Shown: positions 43,586 to 52,562 of the stretch, one piece after another
How positions within the stretch are numbered: the stretch's first letter is position 1
Layout of the letters: each line of letters starts with the position of its first letter
DNA from: UBA1444 sp964521625
GTDB taxonomy: Bacteria > Bacillota > Negativicutes > UBA1444
Reading direction: 5' to 3'
NCBI GenBank assembly: GCA_964521625.1
Contig: CAZFSM010000003.1
Span: forward strand, 160,030 to 224,029
Length of the DNA stretch: 64,000 nt
The notes under the pieces: model-generated
Seen by the model: only the letters and a program-made list of their open reading frames with translations
What the model was told of the DNA's origin: nothing
Database searches by the model: none
Translations under genes and position numbers: made by a program

Positions 43586-44755
43586 ATGATGCGTCCATTT
43601 TCTAAACTGACAGCGGGGCTGGTTGGACAGCCGATGCTGGAAATCCTGACCACCGTCACCGCGATGGAAGCCACCGGACAAAAAGTCTACCGCTTTGAAG
43701 TCGGCGATTCCGATTTCGATGCGTATTCACACATCATCGATGCAACTAAAACGGCCCTGGATGCAGGGCATACCCGTTACGTCAATTCCATGGGAATCGA
43801 ACCCTTGCGCCAGTCGATCCGGACGTATATCGAACAGGGCTGGGGCTTCAAACCCGACCTTGACCAGATCGTCGTTGCGCCGTCGAATAGCCTGATCGAT
43901 TTTGTCGTACGCTGCGTCGCCGATCCCGGCGACGAAGTCATCTTCACAGATCCCGGATTCCCTTCGTACTTTGCCGTCACCAACTATCTGGGGATTCGCG
44001 ATGTGCGGGTACCGGTTTATGAATCCAATGGGTTCCGGCTCAATCCGGACGACCTGGAAGCACGAATCACCGACAAGACCCGCCTGATCATCGTCAATAC
44101 ACCGCAAAACCCGACTGGCGCCGTGATGACCGCCGACGAAGCGGCGCGGATCGCTGCGATTGCCAAGAAACATCAACTCTGGGTCCTCAGTGACGAAATG
44201 TACTCGGAGAACTTGTACGACGGAGCAACTCACCATTCGCCGTCCGTCTTTGATCAATGCCGCGAACAAACGATCATTTTGCATGGTTTCTCCAAAGGCT
44301 TCTCCATGTCCGGTTGGCGTCTGGGGTACGCCGTGGGACCGGCAGCACTCATGGCCAAACTGGGGCTGATGTTCCAAACGATTTACACTTGCGTTCCACC
44401 GTTCATTCAATATGCAGGAGTCAGTGCGCTTGCCAGCGACCGCAGTTTGCTGCGGGAACGAATCGAAAAATACCGGCAGCTGCGCGATGTGATGGTCGGG
44501 GCGTTGAACGAGATCCCCGGCGTTTCCTGCCCCACACCCAAAGGCGCTATCTATCTGTTTCCCAACATCAAGGGAACGGGCCTCTCCAGCCAGGCTTTTG
44601 CCAAAACCGTACTGGAAAAGGCCGGGGTCGCCACTGTGCCGGGAACCTGCTTTGGCCCCGGCGGAGAGGGCTATGTCCGGCTGTGTTATCTGCGTGAAGA
44701 ATCGCTGATCCGTGAAGCCTGCGCCAAAATGAAGCAGGCGCTGACGCTCAAATAG
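43586..44755 (+). CDS. Class I/II PLP-dependent aminotransferase
   Basis: 389 residues of the aspartate aminotransferase-like fold. The PLP lysine is in HGFSKGFSMSGWRLGY (about residue 235), with VNTPQNPTGAVMT and VLSDEMYSENLYDG for ring and phosphate binding. The substrate is not evident. AAAGGAG lies 5 nt before the ATG; the longer open frame upstream crosses the preceding terminator. It converges on the chemoreceptor-like gene at 44767 with an 11-bp gap. Confidence 0.88.
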   Translation: MMRPFSKLTAGLVGQPMLEILTTVTAMEATGQKVYRFEVGDSDFDAYSHIIDATKTALDAGHTRYVNSMGIEPLRQSIRTYIEQGWGFKPDLDQIVVAPSNSLIDFVVRCVADPGDEVIFTDPGFPSYFAVTNYLGIRDVRVPVYESNGFRLNPDDLEARITDKTRLIIVNTPQNPTGAVMTADEAARIAAIAKKHQLWVLSDEMYSENLYDGATHHSPSVFDQCREQTIILHGFSKGFSMSGWRLGYAVGPAALMAKLGLMFQTIYTCVPPFIQYAGVSALASDRSLLRERIEKYRQLRDVMVGALNEIPGVSCPTPKGAIYLFPNIKGTGLSSQAFAKTVLEKAGVATVPGTCFGPGGEGYVRLCYLREESLIREACAKMKQALTLK

Positions 44756-44766
44756 GAGTCAGGCTT

Positions 44767-45624
44767 TCAAGCGGGCTCTTCTGTATTCTGCAACATCCGC
44801 GACGCTGCCGAAGACAGGTCTCCCGCCATTGTCGCAAGCGTTCTGCTTGCGACCGCCATCTCGTTTACCGAGGAACTTTGGCCGTTTGCCGTCGCGCCCA
44901 CCTCACTGATCTTTAGGGTTAATAGCGTGATGGCCTCTTTGATTTGATGCAAAGAAGAAGTCACGCTCTTTACCGAGCTCGCACTGGCAACGGCCAGTTT
45001 TCTCACCTCATTTGCCACCACTGCGAACCCGCGCCCCTGTTCGCCGACCCGGGCGGCTTCGATAGCGGCATTCAGTCCCAGGAGGTTAGTCTGCTCGGCC
45101 ATCTTCTTAATCAGCGCAGCAATCTCATCCGTCTGCGTAACGATCAACTCCAGTTCCTGGCTTAATATGCAGATATCCCGGCTTGACGAAGTCAATGCCT
45201 GGGAGCTGTTTGACAACTCATCCATCCCGGCAGTGAACTGCTGTGATGACGCCGCCAATTCTCCCGCGATATTATGCACGATTTCTTGGTCACCGGTCAG
45301 CTGATTGACCAGTACACAACCCACGACCGTCCCTTTTTCCTTCAACGGGAGCCCACATACATAGTATGCCCTTCCGCCGATAGCTTTCGAACTGTCCACG
45401 TTTCGGACGATGCGCATTCCTGTTGCCTGACAGGCCAGCACCACGGGTCCTCTTGCTTCTTCTCCAATTTTTATCCCCAGGTCAATTTGGCGACCGGGTT
45501 CATACGCCGCGTAACAGCCCGCTTTTATCACGGTTATACTGACGTCGTTGGGCATCATCGCATTAAGATAAGGTGCCACCTCAACCACCATGTCCAGAAT
45601 TTCGCGGGCCGAATGTTTGCTCAT
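44767..45624 (-). CDS. Soluble methyl-accepting chemotaxis-like transducer (paralogue 3)
   Basis: 285 residues, the same architecture as the genes at 11541 and 42574: a cytoplasmic sensory domain (NDVSITVIKAGCYAAYEPG, LPLKEKGTVVGCVL) and a short signalling domain with MAEQTNLLGLNAAIEAARVG. No membrane segments. The start at 45622-45624 (MSKHSAREIL) has AGAGGTT upstream; the frame is open further up, through a long inverted repeat, but that part is not coding. Confidence 0.87.
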   Translation of the reverse strand: MSKHSAREILDMVVEVAPYLNAMMPNDVSITVIKAGCYAAYEPGRQIDLGIKIGEEARGPVVLACQATGMRIVRNVDSSKAIGGRAYYVCGLPLKEKGTVVGCVLVNQLTGDQEIVHNIAGELAASSQQFTAGMDELSNSSQALTSSSRDICILSQELELIVTQTDEIAALIKKMAEQTNLLGLNAAIEAARVGEQGRGFAVVANEVRKLAVASASSVKSVTSSLHQIKEAITLLTLKISEVGATANGQSSSVNEMAVASRTLATMAGDLSSAASRMLQNTEEPA

Positions 45625-45653
45625 CGAATCAACCTCTTCACTCGTATTATTCC

Positions 45654-45699
45654 ATAACGGTCGAAAGACCTGCTTCCCGGCAGGTCTTTCGACCGTTAT
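45654..45699. repeat. 20-bp perfect inverted repeat with 6-nt loop
   Basis: ATAACGGTCGAAAGACCTGC (45654-45673) is followed by TTCCCG and its exact complement (45680-45699). It lies between the amidohydrolase stop and the chemoreceptor-like start, both on the minus strand. There is no T-run on either side, so it is not a standard terminator. A shorter hairpin of the same design (49896-49923) follows the second amidohydrolase gene. Confidence 0.85.
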
Positions 45700-45713
45700 C
45701 CTATAATCCCTTA

Positions 45714-46937
45714 TTAAATGCACATCTCGGTTTGCATTTGCGTTTTGACAACAACCCTGCCGTCTTTAATCACGTAAAGTTTTTCAGCCATATCGATGAT
45801 TGCTTCGTTGACTTTCAACGTATCCAGCAACACCATGTCCGCCTTGTTGCCAACCGCCAATCCGTAATCTTTCAACCCCATCGCTTTTGCCAGATTGGTT
45901 GTCAGCATCGGCAGTACTGTAGGCAAATCGTCGGCCCCCCCCAGATGCCCTGCGGCAACTCCCAGCATCGCGGTCAGGAATGGGTCCCCGTTGCCCAGCG
46001 GGCAGAATGCGTTGCGAATATTGTTCGCCGCCAATCCGACATTGACGCCACCATCCCGCAATGCTCTAACCGGCGGCATTCCACGCCGGACATTGTGAGT
46101 ATCCATCCTCCCACCCAGGTGAAGGTCGGTCGGCGGCAAACACATGACTGTCAGACCGGCTTTAGCAATTTGCTCGATAATCGGGTCTCTCAGTTCCGGT
46201 GGAAAAACGCCCAGGCTATTCATGTGGCCGACGGAAACCCGTCCCTGGTAGCCTTCTGCAATGGTTTTCTCGCAAAGATATTGAATGTTCGTTCCTTCCA
46301 TGGATTCCTTCTGGTCGATATGCACGTCAAGCGGCAAATCATTCTGCTTAGCCAGATCAAAAATAAAATCGATATGTTGTTTGGCTGACAGGTCGTTATG
46401 CGGAATCCCGCCAATCACATCCGCGCCCATTTTGACGGCTTCCCGCATCATGTCTTCTGTTCCGGGCGCTTTGAATATCCCTTCCTGCGGGAATGCAACA
46501 ATCTGCATGTCCACGATGCCTTTGAACTTTTCCTTGATCTCCAGAGCCATTTCAAAACCGGCAAACCCGCCGACCGGATCAAACTCTGCCTGCGCGCGGA
46601 AATGAGTAACGCCATGCCTCATCAACATACGCAGCAACGTTTCAGCCCGTTCACGCAGGAATTCCTTGGTGAACGTCGGTTTAAGCTTGATGGAAATCGC
46701 CATCGCCTCAACAAAAGTACCGGAACGATTCGGCATGAGATCTGCAATCAATGTTTTGTCAACATGCAGATGACCTTCAATCAAGCCGGGAATAAGAACT
46801 CTACCTTCTCCTTCGATAACCGCAATGGCTTCTTTGTGTATTTGGGGTGCAATAGCACTGATCTTTCCCGCTTCAACCCCTACATCCACCAACGGCTGGT
46901 CATCAGCAATTCGAACCTGCCTAATCAACAAATCCAT
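45714..46937 (-). CDS. Amidohydrolase, cytosine-deaminase-like, atypical active site (copy 1)
   Basis: 407-residue TIM-barrel amidohydrolase closest to the CodA/AtzC group. HLHVDK (His56, His58), LDVHID (His206) and VSVGHMN (His238) keep the metal-binding histidines. In a by-eye alignment with E. coli CodA, the metal-binding Asp and the next Asp are Asn305-Asn306 in LAANNIRN. The proton-transfer Glu is Gln209. So cytosine deamination is unlikely. The ATG has GAGGGAG upstream. It is downstream of the transporter gene at 47006 and paralogous to the gene at 49940, which lies next to the carbamoyltransferase genes. Confidence 0.82.
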   Translation of the reverse strand: MDLLIRQVRIADDQPLVDVGVEAGKISAIAPQIHKEAIAVIEGEGRVLIPGLIEGHLHVDKTLIADLMPNRSGTFVEAMAISIKLKPTFTKEFLRERAETLLRMLMRHGVTHFRAQAEFDPVGGFAGFEMALEIKEKFKGIVDMQIVAFPQEGIFKAPGTEDMMREAVKMGADVIGGIPHNDLSAKQHIDFIFDLAKQNDLPLDVHIDQKESMEGTNIQYLCEKTIAEGYQGRVSVGHMNSLGVFPPELRDPIIEQIAKAGLTVMCLPPTDLHLGGRMDTHNVRRGMPPVRALRDGGVNVGLAANNIRNAFCPLGNGDPFLTAMLGVAAGHLGGADDLPTVLPMLTTNLAKAMGLKDYGLAVGNKADMVLLDTLKVNEAIIDMAEKLYVIKDGRVVVKTQMQTEMCI

Positions 46938-47005
46938 AAAAACACTCCCTCTCTGTTTTCATTCCCGCATTTAATCCCGCAAATTTCCCGCCCACATGGA
47001 CTCCG

Positions 47006-48256
47006 TTATGCAAACAGAATAGAACAACCCATCAATAAAGCCAAACAACCGATCACCCAGGGTGCATTTCCTTTGGAGACTTGTTCGATTGGAATCTGGA
47101 ACCCCGCCGAATGGGCCTGCATAGTGATGTTAACAAGACTGACCTGACTACCCAGGCCGACTCCCATCACTGCAAACCCCATCGCCATTGGCGACATTTT
47201 CAGCGCCATCGCCACCGGCAAAATCATCGCCAAGACCGTGCCGACATAAGCTCCGGCAGGCGCACCGATCAGGAATCCTGCCAACACCGCGGCTGGATTG
47301 GTAAGAGCAACCGGCGCCAGTTTGGCTATGCTTGCGATTGTCGCAAAGGCTCCGGCTTTTTCAACGATATAAATGAAACTGAGGAAAATCCCGACCCCGA
47401 ACAACCGGGTCAGAATGAAGCTGGATCCATCGACCAACGCATTAAATGCTTGATTCATATTCATTTTTGTACAGAGGCCGATTAGAATTATTGTAACCAT
47501 AGTATAAACCAATGGGCTGAAGGCTGGGAAAGCAAGCATTTTATTGAGTGAGGGACCTGCCATAACAGCAATCAGAAGGAATATGGCCGGAATCGTAGTT
47601 TTCCAGAGCTGAGCATCTGTCATTTCGTCCTGACCGGTACTGACCTCCGCTTTAAATAATACGCCTCGCTTTTTGGCCCCATAGTAGCCGATTGCCAGGG
47701 ACAACACAAAGAAGAAGATCCAGAATGGCTGCATGAAACTGACATATTCAACCGGGTTGACTCCCGTAAGTTTTGCGTAGATACCCGTTTCCAATGAAGC
47801 GGGTGACGTGGTGAAGGAAACTGCGGCAACGATCGACATGCCGGCAATAACCTCCGGGATCACACCGAAGGCCGCAAACGCCAACGGAGCCAGGATAACC
47901 ACCGTACCGCCACCAAAACCGGAAACATATGTGGCTATGCCTGTGAGAAATATGATAAACACGGCAAAGAGCTCGGCGCGATCACCCACACTTCTTTTTA
48001 CCAGAGTCAACGCCGCTGTGTAACCGCCGGAGTTAAACACGGCAAAAGCGATGGCCGAATTGATGATTGGCACGATAATCCCCAACATTTTCGGCAATGT
48101 GTCAAGAAGGATTCCTGTTGCGGCCCCGATGGAAACCCCTGCGATCATCATGGCCACGATGCCACCGACCAGACCGGCCAAAATCATGTTAACTTTTCTA
48201 GCCAGCAGAACGAGGATAATAATTAGAGGAATAAGGCTAACAATTGCTTGAACCAA
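47006..48256 (-). CDS. Ion-transporter-superfamily-like membrane transporter (copy 1)
   Basis: 416 residues with 11-12 membrane segments. The family is not certain; the organisation resembles anion carriers of the ion transporter superfamily (GntP/CitMHS-like). Notable conserved stretches shared with the paralogue at 51188 are GILLDTLPKMLGIIVPIINS, SFTTSPASLETGIYAKLTG and GAPAGAYVGTVLAMILPVA. The start is TTG (48254-48256), placed 7 nt after GGGGGA. It precedes the amidohydrolase gene by 68 bp, so it probably imports that enzyme's substrate. Confidence 0.78.
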   Translation of the reverse strand: MVQAIVSLIPLIIILVLLARKVNMILAGLVGGIVAMMIAGVSIGAATGILLDTLPKMLGIIVPIINSAIAFAVFNSGGYTAALTLVKRSVGDRAELFAVFIIFLTGIATYVSGFGGGTVVILAPLAFAAFGVIPEVIAGMSIVAAVSFTTSPASLETGIYAKLTGVNPVEYVSFMQPFWIFFFVLSLAIGYYGAKKRGVLFKAEVSTGQDEMTDAQLWKTTIPAIFLLIAVMAGPSLNKMLAFPAFSPLVYTMVTIILIGLCTKMNMNQAFNALVDGSSFILTRLFGVGIFLSFIYIVEKAGAFATIASIAKLAPVALTNPAAVLAGFLIGAPAGAYVGTVLAMILPVAMALKMSPMAMGFAVMGVGLGSQVSLVNITMQAHSAGFQIPIEQVSKGNAPWVIGCLALLMGCSILFA

Positions 48257-48358
48257 AACAAGTCCCCCTCTTTTGTCGTGCATGCACGTTCTCGTTTACG
48301 ATATTATAGTACCGCAGCTACTACCTCAACTGCATTTCAGCCAAAAACGCCCCTCACT

Positions 48359-48379
48359 ATTTGTGCTTTGTGCACAAAT
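48359..48379. promoter_or_regulatory. Inverted-repeat operator WTTTGTGC-N5-GCACAAAW, site 1
   Basis: ATTTGTGC (48359-48366), 5 nt, GCACAAAT (48372-48379) lies between the divergent transporter (47006) and MFS (48542) genes. The same 8-5-8 repeat recurs at 56698-56718 before the FdrA gene. Confidence 0.7.
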
Positions 48380-48428
48380 GCTCGAATTGCGAACTTCCCG
48401 ATAAAACCAGTCATCGGCCTGAATATTT

Positions 48429-48449
48429 TTTTGTGCACAACGCTGAGCA
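48429..48449. promoter_or_regulatory. Degenerate second operator half-site
   Basis: TTTTGTGC (48429-48436), 5 nt, then GCTGAGCA: the left arm is perfect but the right arm is degenerate. It is 70 bp, close to seven helical turns, from site 1, so looping or cooperative binding is possible. Confidence 0.45.
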
Positions 48450-48541
48450 ATGTCGCCAATATTTAGTCGTTCTGCACGATTTGATTCCCGCACAGGAATT
48501 GTAAGATGAGTATAGTGTTACATGTCGAAGGAGGGACAAAA

Positions 48542-49816
48542 ATGGCCGGTCTGTTCGAATCACTGAAAGCTCCTTACAACTCCAGCCGCCTTACCTTGAA
48601 AGCGTCGATCATCTTTCTCACCATCATGGCGGCGACATATGTTGTCAATGCCATGGATCGCAACGTCTTCCCGGTCTTGCTTTCATGGGTCATGAAGACT
48701 TACGGTTTTTCGTTGCAGGAAGCCGGCTTATTGTCCACCGTTTTTACCCTGGGTCTCGGCTTGGCAGGCATTCCCACCGGATACCTGCTGGACCGTTCCT
48801 CCCGTAAGACCGTTATGATTGTTGGTCTGGTTTTTTATTCGGCATTCACGGTTTTCACCGTATGGTCCATTGGTTTTTACGACATGCTCATCTACCGCGC
48901 CATCACGGGAATTGGTGAAGGCATGCAGGTAGCCGCCGTATTTGCTGCGGCCGGCAGCTATTTTTACAGACATCGCACCTTGGTCATCGGCGTCATCAAT
49001 GTCGCATATGGTTTGGGCGGCTTCCTGGGTCCTTATTGGGGCACTCGCTTAACGCTGTTAACCGGCGACTGGCATACACCCTTTTACGTCTACGGATTCA
49101 TCGGAATCGCCTGTGCCGGGATTGCTTGGATTCTTCTGCCGAAAATTTTTACCGATTTTATCCCCTCTTCGGAAGAGAACCGTTCCGCCACCAACAAAAC
49201 CGAATCAAATTTCGAACATGTTCCTGCAAAGCTCTGGAATCGAAATGTTGTCCTCTGCGCAACTGCCGAGATGGTTACCGGTCTGACAATGTTCAGCTAT
49301 ATCGGGCTGTATCCGACTTTTTTAATTCAACAGCTAAAGTATGCTCCGATGGCGGCCACCCTTCCCCTGGCCATCTTCGGTTTCGGCTGCATGATGGCGA
49401 TTCCCATCGGATACCTGGCTGACCGCATTTCCCAACGCACCATGTTGATTGTGTCATTCCTGGGATCGATGCTGACCAGTTACCTCATGTTTAGCGTTTG
49501 TGTCGAACCCTGGCAGCAAAATGTGTTGAGTTTCCTGCAAGGAATGCTTTTCAGCGCATCCCTGTTCGTTATTTTATACGCGCTGATCCAACGTTGTGTA
49601 AGGCCAAACATGGTTGGCCGAGCTTCCGGCATCCATGTTTCGGCGATTTTTCTTCCTGCCTCGGTTTCCGGCCTTATCTTCGCCTCGCTGGTTCGCGTAA
49701 TGGGCTGGTCTAATGCAGCGCTGATCATTCTTTCGATTTTTCCTGTGGTTGGAATCGTTGCCATGCTGATGCTCAAAGAATCTCAAATCATGCACATCAA
49801 ACAAAACAAAGCCTAA
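48542..49816 (+). CDS. MFS transporter
   Basis: 424 residues, 12 membrane segments, with the MFS loop motif GYLLDRSSRKT after segment 2 and GYLADRISQRT in the second half. AMDRNVFPVLLSWVMKTYG at the start recalls the anion:cation symporter group. It is divergent from the transporter-amidohydrolase pair, with the operator sites between them. GGAGGGA precedes the ATG at 48542; the frame is open 12 codons further up without a site. Confidence 0.85.
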   Translation: MAGLFESLKAPYNSSRLTLKASIIFLTIMAATYVVNAMDRNVFPVLLSWVMKTYGFSLQEAGLLSTVFTLGLGLAGIPTGYLLDRSSRKTVMIVGLVFYSAFTVFTVWSIGFYDMLIYRAITGIGEGMQVAAVFAAAGSYFYRHRTLVIGVINVAYGLGGFLGPYWGTRLTLLTGDWHTPFYVYGFIGIACAGIAWILLPKIFTDFIPSSEENRSATNKTESNFEHVPAKLWNRNVVLCATAEMVTGLTMFSYIGLYPTFLIQQLKYAPMAATLPLAIFGFGCMMAIPIGYLADRISQRTMLIVSFLGSMLTSYLMFSVCVEPWQQNVLSFLQGMLFSASLFVILYALIQRCVRPNMVGRASGIHVSAIFLPASVSGLIFASLVRVMGWSNAALIILSIFPVVGIVAMLMLKESQIMHIKQNKA

Positions 49817-49840
49817 CCCTAACAAGCAACTCTTGATCCA

Positions 49841-49880
49841 ACGGGGCTGCCTCATTAACAATTGGGGCAGTCCCGTTTTT
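49841..49880 (+). terminator. Terminator of the MFS gene at 48542
   Basis: ACGGGGCTGCC pairs with GGCAGTCCCGT (one G-U pair) around a 14-nt loop, followed by TTTTT. Confidence 0.75.
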
Positions 49881-49895
49881 GTTGCCGCAAATGCC

Positions 49896-49923
49896 AGAGG
49901 CAGGTTCCGCAGAACCTGCCTCT
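49896..49923. repeat. 11-bp perfect inverted repeat with 6-nt loop
   Basis: AGAGGCAGGTT, CCGCAG, AACCTGCCTCT. On the minus strand it follows the second amidohydrolase stop by 17 bp without a T-run, like the longer repeat at 45654-45699. Confidence 0.75.
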
Positions 49924-49939
49924 CGTTGTGTAAGCAAAT

Positions 49940-51163
49940 CTAAAACTTGAATCGCGACTCCCGGGTATTCTCAACAATGACTCGGCCACGTTTGATCACG
50001 AATAATTTTTCCGGTAAGTCAATGACCGCTTCGCCGACCACTTTCGTGTCAAGCAGCACCATATCGGCCTGGCAGCCCACTTGCAGACCATAGTTTTGCA
50101 ACCCCAACGCTTTGGCCGGATTGTAAGTGATCATCGGCAGCACGCCGGGTAAATCGTCGGCGCCGCCAAGATGCGCCGTCGGGATCGCCAGCATGGCAAT
50201 CTGGAAAATATCGCCGTTGCCATAAGGCGTGAACGCATTGCGGATATTGTTCGAGCCGATGCACACATTCACTCCGGCTTTTTTCAATGCCCGGACCGGC
50301 GTTAGCGCCCGACGTACATTATGAGTGTCCTGACGGCCACCAAGATGCAGATCGGTTGCCGGCAGACACATGACACTGATCTGGGCCTTTGCAATCAGTT
50401 CTAGTAGCGGCTGCAACTGATCGGGGGGAAATGCGCCCAAACTGGTCAGATGACCGACACTCACGCGACCTTGATATCCTTCGGCAATGGTCTTTTTGCA
50501 CAAATATTCAATGGAGGCGCCTTCAATCCCATCTTTGAAATCTTGATGCCAATCCAACGGTTTCTGATATTTCTTGGCAATTTCAAACACCAGATCGATG
50601 TGCTCGGTGGCGGATAAGTCATTGTAAGGTATTCCACCGACCACGTCGGCGCCCATCGCAACCGCTTCGTGCATCATCGCTTCCGTCCCGGGCGCCTTTA
50701 GAATCCCTTCCTGCGGAAACGCGACGACCTGGATGTCAATTACGTCTTTGTACTTTTCTTTCAATTCCATAATTACTTTGAACCCGGTAAAGCCACCGGC
50801 GGGATCAAATTCGGAATGGGTCCGCAAATGGGTAATTCCATGTCGGATGATGATCCGCAAGGTTTTTTCCGCCCGTTCCCGCACGTCTTCCGTGGTAAAT
50901 GTCGGTTTCAGTTCAGCAGTCACCGCTATGGCCTCCTGCAATGTCCCTGAACGATTTGGTTTTCGATTGGCAATCAGCGCCTTGTCCAGGTGCAGATGGC
51001 TTTCAATCAACCCGGGAATCAACACGCGTCCGTCAGCATCAATTACTGTCGCGGCATTTTGACTGATTTCCGGTGCTATGGCAGAGATCTTGCCATTGGC
51101 TATCCCCACATCCATCAGTGAGTCGGCATCAGAAATCCGTACTTTTTTTAGCAGCAAATCCAT
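49940..51163 (-). CDS. Amidohydrolase, cytosine-deaminase-like, atypical active site (copy 2)
   Basis: 407 residues, colinear with the gene at 45714. HLHLDK, LDWHQD and VSVGHLT keep the metal-binding histidines. The CodA metal-binding Asp is again replaced (GSNNIRNAF), and the residue at the CodA catalytic Glu is Phe (WHQDF). Equal loss in both copies means it is a property of the family, not a mutation. GAGGAGG lies upstream of the ATG. It is last in a minus-strand unit of FdrA, DUF1116, carbamate kinase, transporter and amidohydrolase, so it probably makes the carbamoyl compound used by that pathway. Confidence 0.82.
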   Translation of the reverse strand: MDLLLKKVRISDADSLMDVGIANGKISAIAPEISQNAATVIDADGRVLIPGLIESHLHLDKALIANRKPNRSGTLQEAIAVTAELKPTFTTEDVRERAEKTLRIIIRHGITHLRTHSEFDPAGGFTGFKVIMELKEKYKDVIDIQVVAFPQEGILKAPGTEAMMHEAVAMGADVVGGIPYNDLSATEHIDLVFEIAKKYQKPLDWHQDFKDGIEGASIEYLCKKTIAEGYQGRVSVGHLTSLGAFPPDQLQPLLELIAKAQISVMCLPATDLHLGGRQDTHNVRRALTPVRALKKAGVNVCIGSNNIRNAFTPYGNGDIFQIAMLAIPTAHLGGADDLPGVLPMITYNPAKALGLQNYGLQVGCQADMVLLDTKVVGEAVIDLPEKLFVIKRGRVIVENTRESRFKF

Positions 51164-51187
51164 AATCGCATTCCTCCTCTATATTAT

Positions 51188-52435
51188 TTAACTAAACACC
51201 ATCGATGCCGCAAGCAGCAAGCCAAGGCACCCCAAAATCCACGGCGTATTGCCTTTAGCGACCTGTTCAACCGGAATCTGGAAACCTGCTGACAGGGCCT
51301 GCATGGTAATGTTAACAAAACTCATCTGGCTACCAAGCCCGACGCCCATAACCACAAAACCTGCAGACAGCGGTGAAAACTTCAGGGCGACCGTTACCGG
51401 CAGAATCAACGCCAGAATCGTACCGACATAAGCCCCGGCAGGCACGCCGATCAAGAATCCGGCCAACACGGCCGCCGGGTGAGTCAATGACGCAGGAGCC
51501 GTCTTGGCAATTCCGGCGATTGTATTGAACGCGCCGACTTTTTCGATCATGTAAATGAAACTGAGGAAAAAGCCGACACCGAATAACCGGGTAAGAATGT
51601 AACTTGATCCGTCAACCAGAGCATTGAAAGACTCGTTCATGCTTAGTTTTGTACAGACACCGATCAGCATGATCGTCACCATTGTATATACCAGAGGGCT
51701 CAGAATCGGCATCCCCACGGCTTTATTGACGAATGGTCCCGCCAAAACGGCAAACAGCAAAAAGACTGCCGGAATGGTTGTTTTCCAAAGTTCTGCATCC
51801 GTCATCTCTTCCTGACCTGTTGTCGAACCTTCCACAAACAGGCTGCCGCGTTTTTTCGCGCCATAATAAGCGATCCCCATGGCAATCAGGCAGAATACGA
51901 TCCAGTACGGCCGCATCAGCTCAACATAATCCAACGGGTTGACCCCGGTGAGTTTCGCATAGATCCCGGTTTCCAGCGATGCAGGCGAAGTGGTGAAGGA
52001 AACCGCCGCAGCGATCGACATGCCGGCAATGACTTCAGGGATGACACCAACAGCGGCAAATGCCAGCGGCGCCAAAACAACGGCTGTCCCGCCGCCGATG
52101 CCGGACATATAGGTTGCAGCGCCTTGCAGCAGGACGATGAATACCGCCATCAGTTCAACCCGTCCGTTGACACTCCGTTTCATCAAGGTCAGTGAAGAAG
52201 TGTAGCCGCCTGACTTGAACACGGCAAACGCAATGGCGGAATTGATGATAGGCACGATGATGCCAAGAATCTTCGGCAGCGTATCAAGCAGGATGCCGGT
52301 CGCTGCCCCGATTGAAATTTTCGCCATGAACATCGCCATGATTCCACCAATCAAGCCCGCCAAAATCATATTCACTTTTTTAAACAACAGGAACAGGATG
52401 ACCACCAAGGGAATAAGGCTGATTAACTCTTGCAC
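51188..52435 (-). CDS. Ion-transporter-superfamily-like membrane transporter (copy 2)
   Basis: 415 residues, colinear with the transporter at 47006 and with the same conserved stretches (GILLDTLPKILGIIVPIINS, SFTTSPASLETGIYAKLTG). The GTG at 52433-52435 is chosen because GGAGG lies just upstream; the open frame runs nine codons further. The stop is 24 bp before the amidohydrolase ATG. The two transporter-amidohydrolase pairs therefore arose by duplication of a two-gene unit. Confidence 0.8.
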   Translation of the reverse strand: MQELISLIPLVVILFLLFKKVNMILAGLIGGIMAMFMAKISIGAATGILLDTLPKILGIIVPIINSAIAFAVFKSGGYTSSLTLMKRSVNGRVELMAVFIVLLQGAATYMSGIGGGTAVVLAPLAFAAVGVIPEVIAGMSIAAAVSFTTSPASLETGIYAKLTGVNPLDYVELMRPYWIVFCLIAMGIAYYGAKKRGSLFVEGSTTGQEEMTDAELWKTTIPAVFLLFAVLAGPFVNKAVGMPILSPLVYTMVTIMLIGVCTKLSMNESFNALVDGSSYILTRLFGVGFFLSFIYMIEKVGAFNTIAGIAKTAPASLTHPAAVLAGFLIGVPAGAYVGTILALILPVTVALKFSPLSAGFVVMGVGLGSQMSFVNITMQALSAGFQIPVEQVAKGNTPWILGCLGLLLAASMVFS

Positions 52436-52562
52436 AATGATTGCTTCCTCCTTTATATTCACTTATATTCACTTATTATAACGAGACTTCCTTACGGACT
52501 TTCTCGCCAAGACCTTGGTTCCGGCGCTGCCATGCTTACGCTTTAAAGAACGCCGTCTTGCA

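Noticed and set aside
45714..46937. Plain cytosine deaminase call
   Set aside because: Metal-binding Asp and catalytic Glu are not conserved, and no pyrimidine salvage genes are nearby.
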